In this document: positions 54,018-63,738 of the stretch, in pieces | Position numbering within the stretch: position 1 is the stretch's first letter | How the letters are laid out: each line of letters opens with the position of its first letter | NCBI GenBank assembly: GCA_030681645.1 | Contig: JAUXRX010000042.1 | Location: forward strand, 186,001 to 250,000 | Source of the DNA: Archangium sp. | Lineage (GTDB): Bacteria; Myxococcota; Myxococcia; Myxococcales; Myxococcaceae | Direction of reading: 5' to 3' | DNA length: 64,000 nucleotides | Notes under the pieces: generated by a model | Seen by the model: the letters and a program-made list of their open reading frames with translations, nothing else | Database searches by the model: none | Told to the model about the DNA's origin: nothing | Made by a program: the position numbers and the translations under genes

Positions 54018-54202
54018 GAAGTGGAGAGCCGTAGTCAGAGTGGGCTGAGGAGTGCCGCGGCCCCCGGGTCTCCACCAGGCGCCAGCTTCGCGTCCTTGCC
54101 CGAAGTGGAGGGGCCAGCTCGGGAGGGGCGCCGAGCAAGCCCGTAAAGCCGTGCGTCCCCCTGGCCCGCAGTCCGACCACTCTGACTACGGCTCTCCACT
54201 TC
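54018..54202. mobile_element. MITE-like hairpin element with 26-bp terminal inverted repeats
   Basis: 54018-54043 (GAAGTGGAGAGCCGTAGTCA...) is the exact reverse complement of 54177-54202. The 185-bp unit has no coding capacity, and its flanks read GGTGCA and GGCGCA, a possible imperfect target duplication. The centre holds a piece (CAGCTTCGCGTCCTTGCC) also found at about 18771. It could be a non-autonomous transposable element, or a terminator hairpin after the DUF4139 operon. Confidence 0.5.
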
Positions 54203-54257
54203 GGCGCAGCCGAAGAACTGGAATCGCCTTTGCAGGGCTCAGCTCGAGGGCAAGTAC

Positions 54258-54866
54258 ATGGGCGTGGCGGCGTGGTGGGGAGTGGCAGACCTGTTGACGG
54301 CTCGCGGTGCCGTGCGCATCGCTGATCTTGCGGCGCTTGGGATATCGCGGTTCGACTTCTATGACGGCGCGTGGCTGGCGAGGGGGACGCGGCTGGTGCG
54401 GGGTGTCTGGGTCTCAGGAAAGAGACCACCGTCTCGCGAGCTGGAGTGGGCGACGGTGATCGCGCAGGTGATGCCACGCGCGGTGATCGGCTTGAGGTCG
54501 GCGGCGGCGCTGCACGGGTTGACCGAGTCTCCGGACGTCCTGGAGTTGCTGGTGCCGCGCGGGAGTTGGTCGCGGGGGCGGTTGCCCTGGCCGTCGCGTT
54601 GCTTCGGGGTCGCGCCCCGCTTCGCCGAGCTGTATCTGGAAGAGCGTCCGCTGCGGGGCCAGTGCGTCCTGAGGCTCACCTCCGCGGTGCGAAGCGCGGT
54701 GGATCTGGTCCGCTATCGGAACCGCGTGGGGCCGGACCACGCAAGTCAGGTGCTGCGCCGCTGGCTCGAGCTCGGGGGGACCGCTCAGGTCGCGCTGGAG
54801 TGCGCGCGTGCGCTGCGGGTCGAGCGCGCGGTCAAGGCGGCCCTGCGCGGGCTCGGAGCGGCCTGA
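54258..54866 (+). CDS. AbiEi-like antitoxin/regulator, orphan
   Basis: 202 residues from ATG 54258. The N-terminal winged-helix-like segment reads VADLLTARGAVRIADLAALG then RFDFYDGAWLARGTRLVRGV; the middle AVIGLRSAAALHGLTE and VLELLVPRGSWSR; the C-terminal LRLTSAVRSAVDLVRYRNRV is the usual AbiEi motif. AbiEi proteins are antitoxins of type IV systems that repress their operon and block the nucleotidyltransferase toxin AbiEii. No AbiEii-like gene follows: the next gene is on the opposite strand. Either an orphan regulator or what remains of a system. Confidence 0.7.
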   Translation: MGVAAWWGVADLLTARGAVRIADLAALGISRFDFYDGAWLARGTRLVRGVWVSGKRPPSRELEWATVIAQVMPRAVIGLRSAAALHGLTESPDVLELLVPRGSWSRGRLPWPSRCFGVAPRFAELYLEERPLRGQCVLRLTSAVRSAVDLVRYRNRVGPDHASQVLRRWLELGGTAQVALECARALRVERAVKAALRGLGAA

Positions 54867-54873
54867 CGACCTC

Positions 54874-55182
54874 TCAGGGCTCGATCCGCACGCTCTTCCC
54901 CTCGTGCGCTCGGAAGCGTTTCATGAAGTCCTCGAACGACATCCCCTTCGAGATCGTCACTGCCGGCGCCGAAGCCTCGGTGGTCACCTCGAAGCTCACG
55001 CAGTCCTGCGCGTAGTCCCACGTGTCGAGCATCACGGTGGTGAGCGCGAACACCCGCTCCGAGCCGCTCCTGGGAAAGCCACACGCCTCGAGCTCCTCCG
55101 CGATGCACCCGGCGACCATCGCCTCGCGCATCGACGGAGCCGCGGTGCTGACGGCCCCGATGCACGAGCCCACCTTGCACAC
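54874..55182 (-). CDS. Unknown small protein, possibly 5' incomplete
   Basis: 102 residues from GTG 55182. The frame stays open upstream to about 55236 without ATG or ribosome site, so the true N-terminus may be lost. Several cysteines (VCKVGSC, AGCIAEELEACG, AQDC) and alternating helix and strand (MLDTWDYAQDCVSFEVTTEA; MSFEDFMKRFRAHEG). Paired cysteines would suit an exported protein, but no signal peptide is seen. Family not recognised. Confidence 0.5.
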   Translation of the reverse strand: MCKVGSCIGAVSTAAPSMREAMVAGCIAEELEACGFPRSGSERVFALTTVMLDTWDYAQDCVSFEVTTEASAPAVTISKGMSFEDFMKRFRAHEGKSVRIEP

Positions 55183-55273
55183 GTCGACCTCGGTGAGCTC
55201 TGACGAGGGCTCGCCCGCGGGTGCGAGAATTCACACATCGCGCTGCCGCGCGTTTTCACGAATCGTAGGGACT

Positions 55274-55282
55274 CCAAGGAGG
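55274..55282 (+). promoter_or_regulatory. Strong Shine-Dalgarno deciding a GTG start
   Basis: CAAGGAGGA ends five bases before GTG 55288. It fixes the start of the large lipoprotein gene and marks the head of the three-gene export operon. Confidence 0.7.
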
Positions 55283-55287
55283 AGTTC

Positions 55288-58200
55288 GTGAAGCGTTGTT
55301 TGCCCCTGCTCGTCGCGGCGGGGTTGGTGTCCTGTACCCAGCCCATTCCCAGGAAGGTCGAGTCTGGCTTCTCCATGGCCGACCACTCCCTCCCGTTCGC
55401 AAACTTCGCCGGCGGCTACCTCGCCTCCGCGATGGACGCGGAGTTGATGCAACGGATGTACGGCGACGCGGTCTGCAAGGACGCCAGCTCACCCTGCGAG
55501 CTCACGCTCGCGGCCCAGAACTTCGTCAACAAGGCCAACCGCGCGATGAACGGCGGGCGCTGCGAAGGCTTCGCTGTCGCCGCGTCGCTCATGCAAGCAG
55601 GGCGCATCGTCGCCACAGACTTCGGCGGCACCACGGCGCGAGACCTCGAGCTCGACGACAACGTCGAGCTGCAGCGGGAGCTCGCCTACTGGTTCAGCAC
55701 CCAGCTCCACCCGCAGGTCAGCCAGACGACCAAGGGCTACATGGCGAAGGACGTCATGCCGAGGCTCGCGGAGGTCTTGCGCGCCGACGCCTCAGAGCGC
55801 GTCCGCATCGGCATCGTGAAGAAGCAGGGCGGCCGCGTGACTGGTGGCCACGCGGTGACCCCCATCGCCTACTACGCCGACCCGGCGAACGAGGGCGTCT
55901 ACCTGGTGCGCGTCTACGACAACAACCTCCCCGACGCCGAGCGGACGATGAAGATCGACACGAAGAACAACCGCTGGGAATACGAGGCCGCTGAGAACCC
56001 GGGCAAGCGCTCGAGCCTCTATTACGGCGACGACTCGAACAAGAACCCGCTCTACCTGGCGCCCATCTTCACGCGCACCGGTCAGCTCCCCTGCTACTTC
56101 TGTGATGGGAAGACCACCCAGGTCACCACCCACGGCGGTGCGCAGGTCTCGCTCGCAGATGGCGCCGGCGTGGTCGACGGCGAGGTGACCTCGAACGAGA
56201 ACACCTCGGTCATTCCCGGCTTCTCCGCGCAGAACGACACCGACGGAGCGAGCTTCATCATCAACACCAACACCCCCGAGGTGAGCCTCGAGATTCGCCC
56301 GGGCGACGATGGGACCTCGACCGACACCAACGACGCCGAGGTCGAAGTGCAGGGCGACACCTTCGGGCACGCGCTGCGCGGGTTGACGCTCCTCGGCCTC
56401 GATCAGTTCGCGGTGACCCAGGGCGGGCGCGCCGCGAACTTCGCCAACGGCTCGCGCACCGACCTCACCCTGGAAAGCTCGGCGCTCGTCAACGGCCGAC
56501 CGGTCAACGTGCGCACGTCCATCGCCGGCGGTTCCGACAACGTCGGCAGCTCTGTCGACGAAATGGGCGTGGTGGTCATCGACACCAGGGGCTCCATGGG
56601 CGCGCAGGTGGTGGTGACGGTCACCACCCAGATGGCCGACGGCGGCACGGCGTCGGGCACGCTGGCCTACACCTCCGAGGGCGACAGCTCAGTCGGGGCG
56701 AACTCCGGGCAGCTGGCCATGAGCGGCACCCTGGACGGCACGCTCAACAACAACGGCACGATGCAGCCGCTCTCGAATGCCTGCGAGGACGGCCGGGTGT
56801 CGGGCATGGAATCAGACGTCGACTGCGGCGGCACCTGCATGACGAAGTGCGCCGACGGGAACACCTGCAACGCTGGCGCGGACTGCGCCTCGACCTTCTG
56901 CAACACCACGACGAGCACGTGCGTGGCGACCCAGTGCGCCGACGCGATCAAGGCGACCGACGAGAGCGACGTCGACTGCGGCGGCACCTCGACGTGCGCG
57001 CGCTGTGGCGTGGGCCAGGCCTGCACCGGCTCGCTCGACTGCGCGTCGGGCCTGACCTGCGAGGCCAACCAGTGCAAGGCCAGCTTCCTGCTGAGCGTGA
57101 ACGTGGTCGGGCTCCCGGCGCTGGGCACGCTCACCGTCACCAACGCCACCTCGGGCGAGGCCCTCACCTTCACCAGCGCGGGCGCACAGACCTGGCCCTC
57201 GCGGACGACGGGCCCCTACTCGGTGTCCATCACCGCGCAGCCCTTCAACGGCACCTGCACCCTGATGAACGGCACGGGCACGGCCACGGCCGACGTGACG
57301 CTGCAGGTGACCTGCACGCCGCTCTTCTCCATCGGCGGCACGGTGGCCGGCCTGGCGGCGGGCCAGAGCGTCACCCTGCTCAACAACGGCGGTGACGCCG
57401 TCAGCGTGAGCGCTGACGGGGCCTTCGCGTTCCCCACCCGCATCGCCGGTGCGTACGCCGTCACCATCCAGACGCAGCCTGGCGGGCAGAGCTGCACGCT
57501 CGCCAACGAGACGGGCACCGCGAGCGGCGACGTCACCACCGTGCAGGTGAGCTGTACCTCGGGCTTCACCCTCGGCGGTACGCTGACGGGCCTCGGCGCC
57601 ACCGAGCAGGTCATTCTGCAGAACGGGGGCGACTTTCTTCCCCTCTTCGCGGACGGCCCCTTCACCTTCCCCACCCCGGCGGCGGGCGCCTACTCGGTCA
57701 GCGTCAACTCGAGCCCGATGGGCAAGCTGTGCTTCGTGCTCAACGGCTCGGGCACGGCGACCGCCAACGTCACCAACGTGGTCGTCACCTGCACGACCTC
57801 CGGCACGCTCGACACCACGTTCGCCACCAGCGGCGCCTTCATCTCTTCGCAGAGCGCCGGCTCAGACCTGCTCACCTGCGGCGTGACGAACGTCGACAAC
57901 ACCCTCGTGGTGGCAGGGCAGAGCGCGGTCACTGGCACCGACAACGACATGGTGGTCGCCAAGCTGAACTACAACGGCACGCTCGACGGCACCTTCGGCA
58001 CCAGCGGGGTGGTGACCATCAGCAACGGCGTGGCCCTCGAGTCCGCCCGGGCCGTGCTGAAGGACGGCACCGGCTACCTGGTGGTGGGCACGCTGCGCGG
58101 CACCACGTCCGGCAACCCGGACGTGGGCATCGCGCGGCTCGACGCGGCCGGCGCGCTCGACACCGCCTTCGGCACCAACGGCATCACCACCCACGACAAC

Positions 58201-58983
58201 GGCCAATGGGAATACGTGGAAGGCGTCACCCGCGACAGCCTGGGGCGGATCATCGCGGTCGGCCGCCTGTCACCGGCGGGCGCGGGCCCTCACGACATCT
58301 TCGTGGTGCGCATGAACAGCGACGGCTCCCTCGACGGCACCTTCGGCACCAGCGGCTGGACGCTCTGGAACGGCGGCGGTGACGAGGGCGCCCAGTCGGT
58401 GGCGATCGACACCTCGAGCAGCGACATCGTGGTGCTGGGCAGCAACGGCACCGACACCCTGGTGCTCAAGTTGCTCGCCAGCACCGGCGGCCTGTGGACG
58501 AGCTTCGGCACGGGCGGCGTGGCGACCATCGACCTGAGCGGCGCGAGCCGGCCCGAGCAGCCCCGGCGGGTGCAGGTGCTGGCCACCGACCTCTACGTCG
58601 TGGGCCGCGTCGACGGCCCCGTCGACTCCGACCTCGCCCTGGTGAAGCTCGACGTGGCCGGCGGCCTCGACCCCACCTTCGGCACGGGCGGGCGGTTGCT
58701 CATCGACCGCGGCGCCGCCGAGACGGGCTACGCGCTCACGCCCTCGCCCAGCGGCGGGTGGTACGTCGGCGGCCAGAGCGGCAACGCCCTGCTCGTCGCG
58801 CGCGTGACCCCCGGTGGCACCATCGACACCACCTTCGCCGCGAACGGCTTCTTCCAGAGCACCTTCTCCAGCGCTGGCCTTGCCTACGCGCTGTTGACCG
58901 ACGTCACCGACAAGGTGGTGGCCATCGGCACCGTCGGCGCCTCGGGGTCGGAAGACCTGGCCGTGGCACGCATCAACCCCTGA
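55288..58983 (+). CDS. Lipoprotein with cysteine-peptidase-like, Cys-rich and delta-60 repeats
   Basis: 1231 residues. Lipoprotein signal MKRCLPLLVAAGLVSC (Cys16). Residues about 40-230 look papain-like: GGRCEGFAVAASL (Cys92), GGHAVTPIAYY (His188) and VRVYDNN (Asp211/Asn212), in the order Cys-His-Asn/Asp. Residues about 485-600 hold two Cys-rich motifs (ESDVDCGGTC; CADAIKATDESDVDCGGT). Three ~80-residue Ig-like repeats follow (FSIGGTVAGLAAGQSVTLLN; FTLGGTLTGLGATEQVILQN). The last 390 residues are six to seven delta-60-type repeats (GTLDGTFGTSGVVT; GALDTAFGTNGITT), probably a beta propeller. Expected on the cell surface. First gene of the operon; 13 bp before the next start. Peptidase activity is inference. 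Confidence 0.82.
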   Translation: MKRCLPLLVAAGLVSCTQPIPRKVESGFSMADHSLPFANFAGGYLASAMDAELMQRMYGDAVCKDASSPCELTLAAQNFVNKANRAMNGGRCEGFAVAASLMQAGRIVATDFGGTTARDLELDDNVELQRELAYWFSTQLHPQVSQTTKGYMAKDVMPRLAEVLRADASERVRIGIVKKQGGRVTGGHAVTPIAYYADPANEGVYLVRVYDNNLPDAERTMKIDTKNNRWEYEAAENPGKRSSLYYGDDSNKNPLYLAPIFTRTGQLPCYFCDGKTTQVTTHGGAQVSLADGAGVVDGEVTSNENTSVIPGFSAQNDTDGASFIINTNTPEVSLEIRPGDDGTSTDTNDAEVEVQGDTFGHALRGLTLLGLDQFAVTQGGRAANFANGSRTDLTLESSALVNGRPVNVRTSIAGGSDNVGSSVDEMGVVVIDTRGSMGAQVVVTVTTQMADGGTASGTLAYTSEGDSSVGANSGQLAMSGTLDGTLNNNGTMQPLSNACEDGRVSGMESDVDCGGTCMTKCADGNTCNAGADCASTFCNTTTSTCVATQCADAIKATDESDVDCGGTSTCARCGVGQACTGSLDCASGLTCEANQCKASFLLSVNVVGLPALGTLTVTNATSGEALTFTSAGAQTWPSRTTGPYSVSITAQPFNGTCTLMNGTGTATADVTLQVTCTPLFSIGGTVAGLAAGQSVTLLNNGGDAVSVSADGAFAFPTRIAGAYAVTIQTQPGGQSCTLANETGTASGDVTTVQVSCTSGFTLGGTLTGLGATEQVILQNGGDFLPLFADGPFTFPTPAAGAYSVSVNSSPMGKLCFVLNGSGTATANVTNVVVTCTTSGTLDTTFATSGAFISSQSAGSDLLTCGVTNVDNTLVVAGQSAVTGTDNDMVVAKLNYNGTLDGTFGTSGVVTISNGVALESARAVLKDGTGYLVVGTLRGTTSGNPDVGIARLDAAGALDTAFGTNGITTHDNGQWEYVEGVTRDSLGRIIAVGRLSPAGAGPHDIFVVRMNSDGSLDGTFGTSGWTLWNGGGDEGAQSVAIDTSSSDIVVLGSNGTDTLVLKLLASTGGLWTSFGTGGVATIDLSGASRPEQPRRVQVLATDLYVVGRVDGPVDSDLALVKLDVAGGLDPTFGTGGRLLIDRGAAETGYALTPSPSGGWYVGGQSGNALLVARVTPGGTIDTTFAANGFFQSTFSSAGLAYALLTDVTDKVVAIGTVGASGSEDLAVARINP

Positions 58984-58996
58984 TTTGAGAGACACC

Positions 58997-61900
58997 ATGA
59001 GCCTTCACGCGCGGATCCTCATCACGTGTTCGCTGGTCCTGACGGCGTGCCCCGCCGAGGAAGAGGGCGCTCCGCCCATCTTCAACGCCATCGACCCGTC
59101 GCTGCAGTGCCCTTCCGACAAGGTCGGCTGGGACTTCAGCACCGGCGGCAACGAGACCGACATCGTGCCCATTCGCGTGGGCAGCGAGATCAAGGTGCAG
59201 ATCGCCCAGGTGACCTGCATCGATACGAACGAGATGGTGGACCTCACCGCGTCGTTCCGTGCCGACTGCGACAACAGCGCGGTGTGCAAGCGGCCGCTGG
59301 CCAGGCCCACCGACCCCTTCACCAACGCCAGCTGCCCCCGCCGCTTCCTCAAGCTCAAGTACAAGTGCGGCAACGAGCCGAAGGAATACGACCTCTCGCT
59401 GCTCAACTGGGGCAACAGCCTCAGCTCGGGCGCCCAGCAGGTCATCGAGAAGAACCCGGCGAACCTCGCGACCGACCCGATCCTCCTGGCCTGTTCCGAC
59501 GTCATCAACACCAGGGGCTACGCCGTCGAGACGAGCAACGGCAGCTATTCGACCATCTACAAGGACCGCAACCAGTGCAACGGCCTGCGGCGCTGCTTCT
59601 CGAACCAGAAGAGCGACCTGGGCACCATCGGGAGCACCATCGGCGTCTCGACCAAGTACTACTACACCTGCGGCACCAGCACGGCGGTGCGCGAGTCCAT
59701 CGCCCGGCGCGGCGAGCAGCGCATCGACTATTCCTGCGCGGAGGGCTCCGAGCAGACCGCCTTCGAGCGCGCCCCGGCCCTCTTCATCAAGGACGTGTCG
59801 TTCACCGCGCAGGTCGGCGGCAACGGCGAGCCGACCACCACCCTCAACCGGCTCACCCGCGACCTCAAGGCGAACTGCGAGAGCCGCCGCTCGTGCGAGG
59901 TCGACCTCAACAAGGCCGAGCTGGGTGAGGCCTGGGGCACCTTCAAGGTGGAGTACTGGTGCGGGACCAGCCGCGGAGTGACCGAGAAGAAGTACTTCCA
60001 CGTGCGCGAGGTGGACATGGGCCTCAACAAGCTGGCGCTGCGGTGCGGCGGCCGGTTGAAGATCGCCGACGGGAGCGAAGCGTGGGTGGCCCAGCAATGC
60101 CCCGACGGCTCCCGGGTGTGCTCGGTGCCGCCCAACCTGCCCGACGCCCGCATCAACTTCTTCTGCGAGGGCACGGACGGGGCGATGGCGAACACCCAAT
60201 GGGTGTATCGAACCGAGAACTACACCACCCAGCTGCGGAGCCGCAGCCTCGAGTGCCCGCTCGAGAGCCAGCGCAGCGGCATCCAGCTCATCCGGCGCGT
60301 CAGCACGGGTGGCGATCCGTTCATCGACGACATCAGCGCGTGCAACAACAAGACGAGCTGCCTCATCAACAACCTCGGGGAGCACTACAGCTACAGGTGC
60401 TCGGGCACGGAAGAGGTGAAGACCTCCACCGCCTACGTCAGCGGGGGGCAGAACAAGCTCTACCTCGACTGCCGCCCGCGCCCCCGCGTCACGGAGATCT
60501 CCGGCTGCATCACGCCGCCCAACTCGCAGCTCGCCTGCCTCCCGGTGGCTTCTGATGGCTGCACCGTGTCGCTCACGGGCACCAACGCCTCGGCAGCGAC
60601 GGTGCGGGCCTGCACCACCGACATCAACGTGAAGTACACCTGCGGCAGCGACGCGACGGTGCTCTCCCGCGCGGTGGGGCCAGGCTCGTTCCCCGCTACG
60701 GCGTCACCCGACGGCGGCGAGCTGGGCGTCGATGGCGGCTCGCTGTTCAACTTCACGGTGGAGTGCCCCTACGATCCCTCGCCGCGCCCCACAGCCACCA
60801 GCAAGGCGTGCATTCCCAAGACCTGCCCGAAGAACACCAGGCGCAACGCGCAGATGGAATGCGAGCAGGACAGCTCCATCGTCGTCTACCCGTTCCTGGG
60901 GCTGGTGCCCTTCTTCCGCAACCCGGCCACCTGGGCCGAGGTGACGGAGGTCAAGGAGGGCTTCCCGTACATCAAGACCATCGGCATGTTCTATTCGGGC
61001 AGCCCGGCGGTGACCCAGTCGCAGGCGGGCACGCTGTGGGCCTACGACGTCTTCAAGCGCAAGGACGGCACGGGCCCCGAGATCCCCGGCTTCCGCTGCA
61101 TCGTCTCGACGCCGACGGTGAACTGGGCGAACGGCAACTACGCCGCGCTCGGTGACTGGCAGAGCAACCAGGCCAGCGTGTTGCCCTCGACCTGCTTCAA
61201 CGCGCCGTACGGCGACGTGAACAGCTCCTGGTACCACGGCTCGCGGATGGTGAGCGTCAACGAGCAGACCTTCCGCAACAACTACGCCCTGCTGCGCACG
61301 ATGGTGGTGGGCAACTTCGACACCAGGGGCAGGGCCATCGAGTCGTGGCGCAACGCGCCCAACCCCGTCGGCTTCTTCTACACGCCGGCCACCGGCTACG
61401 TGAACCAGCTGGCCTACTTCGCGCAGCAGTCCGACTTCCGGTACCAGAAGGCCTTCCGCTTCTCCGACAGCACGCAGATCGAGATGGTGGCGGTCAGCGG
61501 CCGGCTCGATCAGCCCCCGCTGGAGATCGGCGTCGAGAGCTTCTCGAAGCCCCCCACCCTGCAGATGAACTTCGGGTGGGCGCTGCTGGGTGATTCCCCG
61601 ATGCACCCGCACTCGCCCAACACCCGGCTGCTCAACGCCGAGCGCACCTCGCTCAAGTACCTGAACCCCCGCGCCACCCTGGAGATCGCCAAGGAAGACG
61701 CCACCCTCGGCAACAAGTGGGCGGCCGAGAACATGGCGGTGGTGGGCTCGGTGGGCCTGCGCGGAGGCAACCCGCAGGAGCAGATCGAGCGGCTCACCCT
61801 CAAGCTCAACCCCGACATCCTCAAGCGCATCATGTCGGTGAAGGGCGGCGGCACCAACCAGCGCGCCGACGGGTGGATGTCGAACCGCATCGAGGTCAAC

Positions 61901-63724
61901 AGCGTGTTCAAGGCGCGCGTGTGCCTCGACTTCGACGGCATCGCCCGCGCACCGGGGCAGACCGACATCGACAACAAGTTCATCAGCGCCACCGTGGGCG
62001 GCACCACCTACAAGCTCGGCGTCACCCGCCGCTGCTCCAGCGAGTTCGCCTTCACCGTCATCCGCGACATCTTCCCCAAGCCGGTGCTGCCGGTGAACGC
62101 CACGGAGCGCGGCATCGACAAGGGCACCACCACCGGCCAGGGCGGCGGGCGCGTCTCGTCGAACTCCGACCAGGCCAGCCAGCAGGGCTGCCGCCGCCAG
62201 TGCACCGCCAACGCCGACTGCGGCGCCGGCGGGGTGTGCACCAGCGGCAACTGCGCGCAGACCACCGAGAACGTCGAGTGCAGCAGCGGCTACCGCGCCG
62301 GCTCGACCACGGGCGGCAGCCTCGGCTTCGGGCGGTCCATCTTCTCGGCGCAGAGCTCGGGCTCGACCAACTCGATGACCCGCACCTCCACCGCGAGCAA
62401 CCGCAGCAACGTCGAGCTGATGAGCTACAACCTGCTCTCTTCCGACGAGCAGCAGGCGGGCCAGACCATGGTGGGCGGCACGCGCAGCGAGGTCAGGCTG
62501 AGCCTCGCGCGCATCTGGTCGTCGGTCTCCACCATCGCCGACAAGCTCAAGGACAAGAAAACCGCGCCCACGCGCGTCTGGTACAAGCCCGCCGTGATGA
62601 AGCCCCGGGGGACAGACTCCACCCTCCCGGGTCTGGCCTTCGGCATCAGCGTCGACGGGCCCATCTTCGCCGGGCCGGTCTACCTCCAGGGCGAGTTCAG
62701 CCTGTCGGTGGCGCTGGGCTTCGACATCGTCCTCAAGTTCATTTCCGACACCCAGAAGCAGTCGAACATGAACAACCCGGCGTACCCGTGCCTCGGCACC
62801 GCCGCCTGTCTGCAGCTGTCGAGCGACGCGAAGTCGTTCGTCGAGGCCAACGAAGACTGCCGGCTCAAGGGCGGGCGCCTGGTGGAGGTGCGCACCGCCG
62901 CGGCCCTCACCTCGACCCAGTCGGCGGCCGCGGGCAACAACGTGTGGATCGGCGGCCAGGCGGCGCACGTCTTCGACGACCCCACCTGCGCTTCTCTCTC
63001 GGGCACCGGGCCGCTCCCGGGCATCACCCAGAGCACCCTGGCGGCGCGCATGAGCAGCTGCAAGGCGGCCTCGGTCAGCCAGTACCAGTGGGTGACGGGC
63101 AACACACCGTTCGCCGACGCTCAGCCCAACGGCACGCTGTTCAACCTCAAGCCCGCCAACCACGGCTTCGGCACCGGCCTGACCCACATCAACAACGACG
63201 ACGGGTCGCCGCTGGCCGCGGGGCTTCTCTACAAGACCAACGGCGCGCTCGAGGCGCACCGCTCCACCACCTTCGCAGGCACTCTCTCGGCCGGCGGGGC
63301 GGTCACCACCGCGCGGTACGTCTGCGAGTACCTCCCCGCCAAGGCCTACCAGTACAACGAGGTGAGCCTGACGCCCGGCGTGGAGTTCTCGTTCGGCGCG
63401 GGCGCCGCGGTCTGCTGGCCCAGCACCGTCATCGGCGCCTGCCTCGGGGCGGAGATCAAGTTCTTCACCGCGGGCGTGAGCATCGAGATGGCCAACCGTT
63501 CCATGAAGATCTACGACACCGAGGTGATCACCGGCGTGCAGCCGCGCGCCACCATCGGCAGCCACGGCAGCACGGCCAAGGTCGAGTACGCCTTCCTCTC
63601 CGGCAGCGTGGGCGTGGAGATCCGCTTCTTCATCGGGTCGAAGAACTTCAACATCGTCAGCTACAGCGGCGTGGCCGGGGACCAGGCCGTGCTCTGGGAA
63701 GACGTCGACCGCTTCGCTCGGTGA
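58997..63724 (+). CDS. Giant lectin-like lipoprotein (SUEL-like repeats and CTLD)
   Basis: 1575 residues. ATG 58997 begins a lipoprotein signal (MSLHARILITCSLVLTAC, Cys18); a TTG at 58985 is rejected. Residues about 35-555 contain about six Cys-bearing repeats resembling SUEL/rhamnose-binding lectin domains, e.g. ADCDNSAVCKRPLARPTDPF...LKLKYKCG and ANCESRRSCEVDLNKAELG...FKVEYWCG. The centre (about 590-1050) is a beta-rich region I cannot place. A compact Cys cluster (CRRQCTANADCGAGGVC) follows at about 1065. Residues about 1265-1450 look like a C-type-lectin-like domain (ANEDCRLKGGRLVEVRTAAA; NNVWIGGQ; ARYVCEYLP). Probably a surface carbohydrate-binding adhesin. Sits between the peptidase-like lipoprotein and the exported protein 15 bp downstream. 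Confidence 0.8.
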   Translation: MSLHARILITCSLVLTACPAEEEGAPPIFNAIDPSLQCPSDKVGWDFSTGGNETDIVPIRVGSEIKVQIAQVTCIDTNEMVDLTASFRADCDNSAVCKRPLARPTDPFTNASCPRRFLKLKYKCGNEPKEYDLSLLNWGNSLSSGAQQVIEKNPANLATDPILLACSDVINTRGYAVETSNGSYSTIYKDRNQCNGLRRCFSNQKSDLGTIGSTIGVSTKYYYTCGTSTAVRESIARRGEQRIDYSCAEGSEQTAFERAPALFIKDVSFTAQVGGNGEPTTTLNRLTRDLKANCESRRSCEVDLNKAELGEAWGTFKVEYWCGTSRGVTEKKYFHVREVDMGLNKLALRCGGRLKIADGSEAWVAQQCPDGSRVCSVPPNLPDARINFFCEGTDGAMANTQWVYRTENYTTQLRSRSLECPLESQRSGIQLIRRVSTGGDPFIDDISACNNKTSCLINNLGEHYSYRCSGTEEVKTSTAYVSGGQNKLYLDCRPRPRVTEISGCITPPNSQLACLPVASDGCTVSLTGTNASAATVRACTTDINVKYTCGSDATVLSRAVGPGSFPATASPDGGELGVDGGSLFNFTVECPYDPSPRPTATSKACIPKTCPKNTRRNAQMECEQDSSIVVYPFLGLVPFFRNPATWAEVTEVKEGFPYIKTIGMFYSGSPAVTQSQAGTLWAYDVFKRKDGTGPEIPGFRCIVSTPTVNWANGNYAALGDWQSNQASVLPSTCFNAPYGDVNSSWYHGSRMVSVNEQTFRNNYALLRTMVVGNFDTRGRAIESWRNAPNPVGFFYTPATGYVNQLAYFAQQSDFRYQKAFRFSDSTQIEMVAVSGRLDQPPLEIGVESFSKPPTLQMNFGWALLGDSPMHPHSPNTRLLNAERTSLKYLNPRATLEIAKEDATLGNKWAAENMAVVGSVGLRGGNPQEQIERLTLKLNPDILKRIMSVKGGGTNQRADGWMSNRIEVNSVFKARVCLDFDGIARAPGQTDIDNKFISATVGGTTYKLGVTRRCSSEFAFTVIRDIFPKPVLPVNATERGIDKGTTTGQGGGRVSSNSDQASQQGCRRQCTANADCGAGGVCTSGNCAQTTENVECSSGYRAGSTTGGSLGFGRSIFSAQSSGSTNSMTRTSTASNRSNVELMSYNLLSSDEQQAGQTMVGGTRSEVRLSLARIWSSVSTIADKLKDKKTAPTRVWYKPAVMKPRGTDSTLPGLAFGISVDGPIFAGPVYLQGEFSLSVALGFDIVLKFISDTQKQSNMNNPAYPCLGTAACLQLSSDAKSFVEANEDCRLKGGRLVEVRTAAALTSTQSAAAGNNVWIGGQAAHVFDDPTCASLSGTGPLPGITQSTLAARMSSCKAASVSQYQWVTGNTPFADAQPNGTLFNLKPANHGFGTGLTHINNDDGSPLAAGLLYKTNGALEAHRSTTFAGTLSAGGAVTTARYVCEYLPAKAYQYNEVSLTPGVEFSFGAGAAVCWPSTVIGACLGAEIKFFTAGVSIEMANRSMKIYDTEVITGVQPRATIGSHGSTAKVEYAFLSGSVGVEIRFFIGSKNFNIVSYSGVAGDQAVLWEDVDRFAR

Positions 63725-63738
63725 CTGGGAAAGCCAAC

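Noticed and set aside
60704..63565. 953-codon minus-strand frame opposite the lectin-like gene
   Set aside because: Shadow of a GC-rich coding sequence; no fold-like pattern and no ribosome site.
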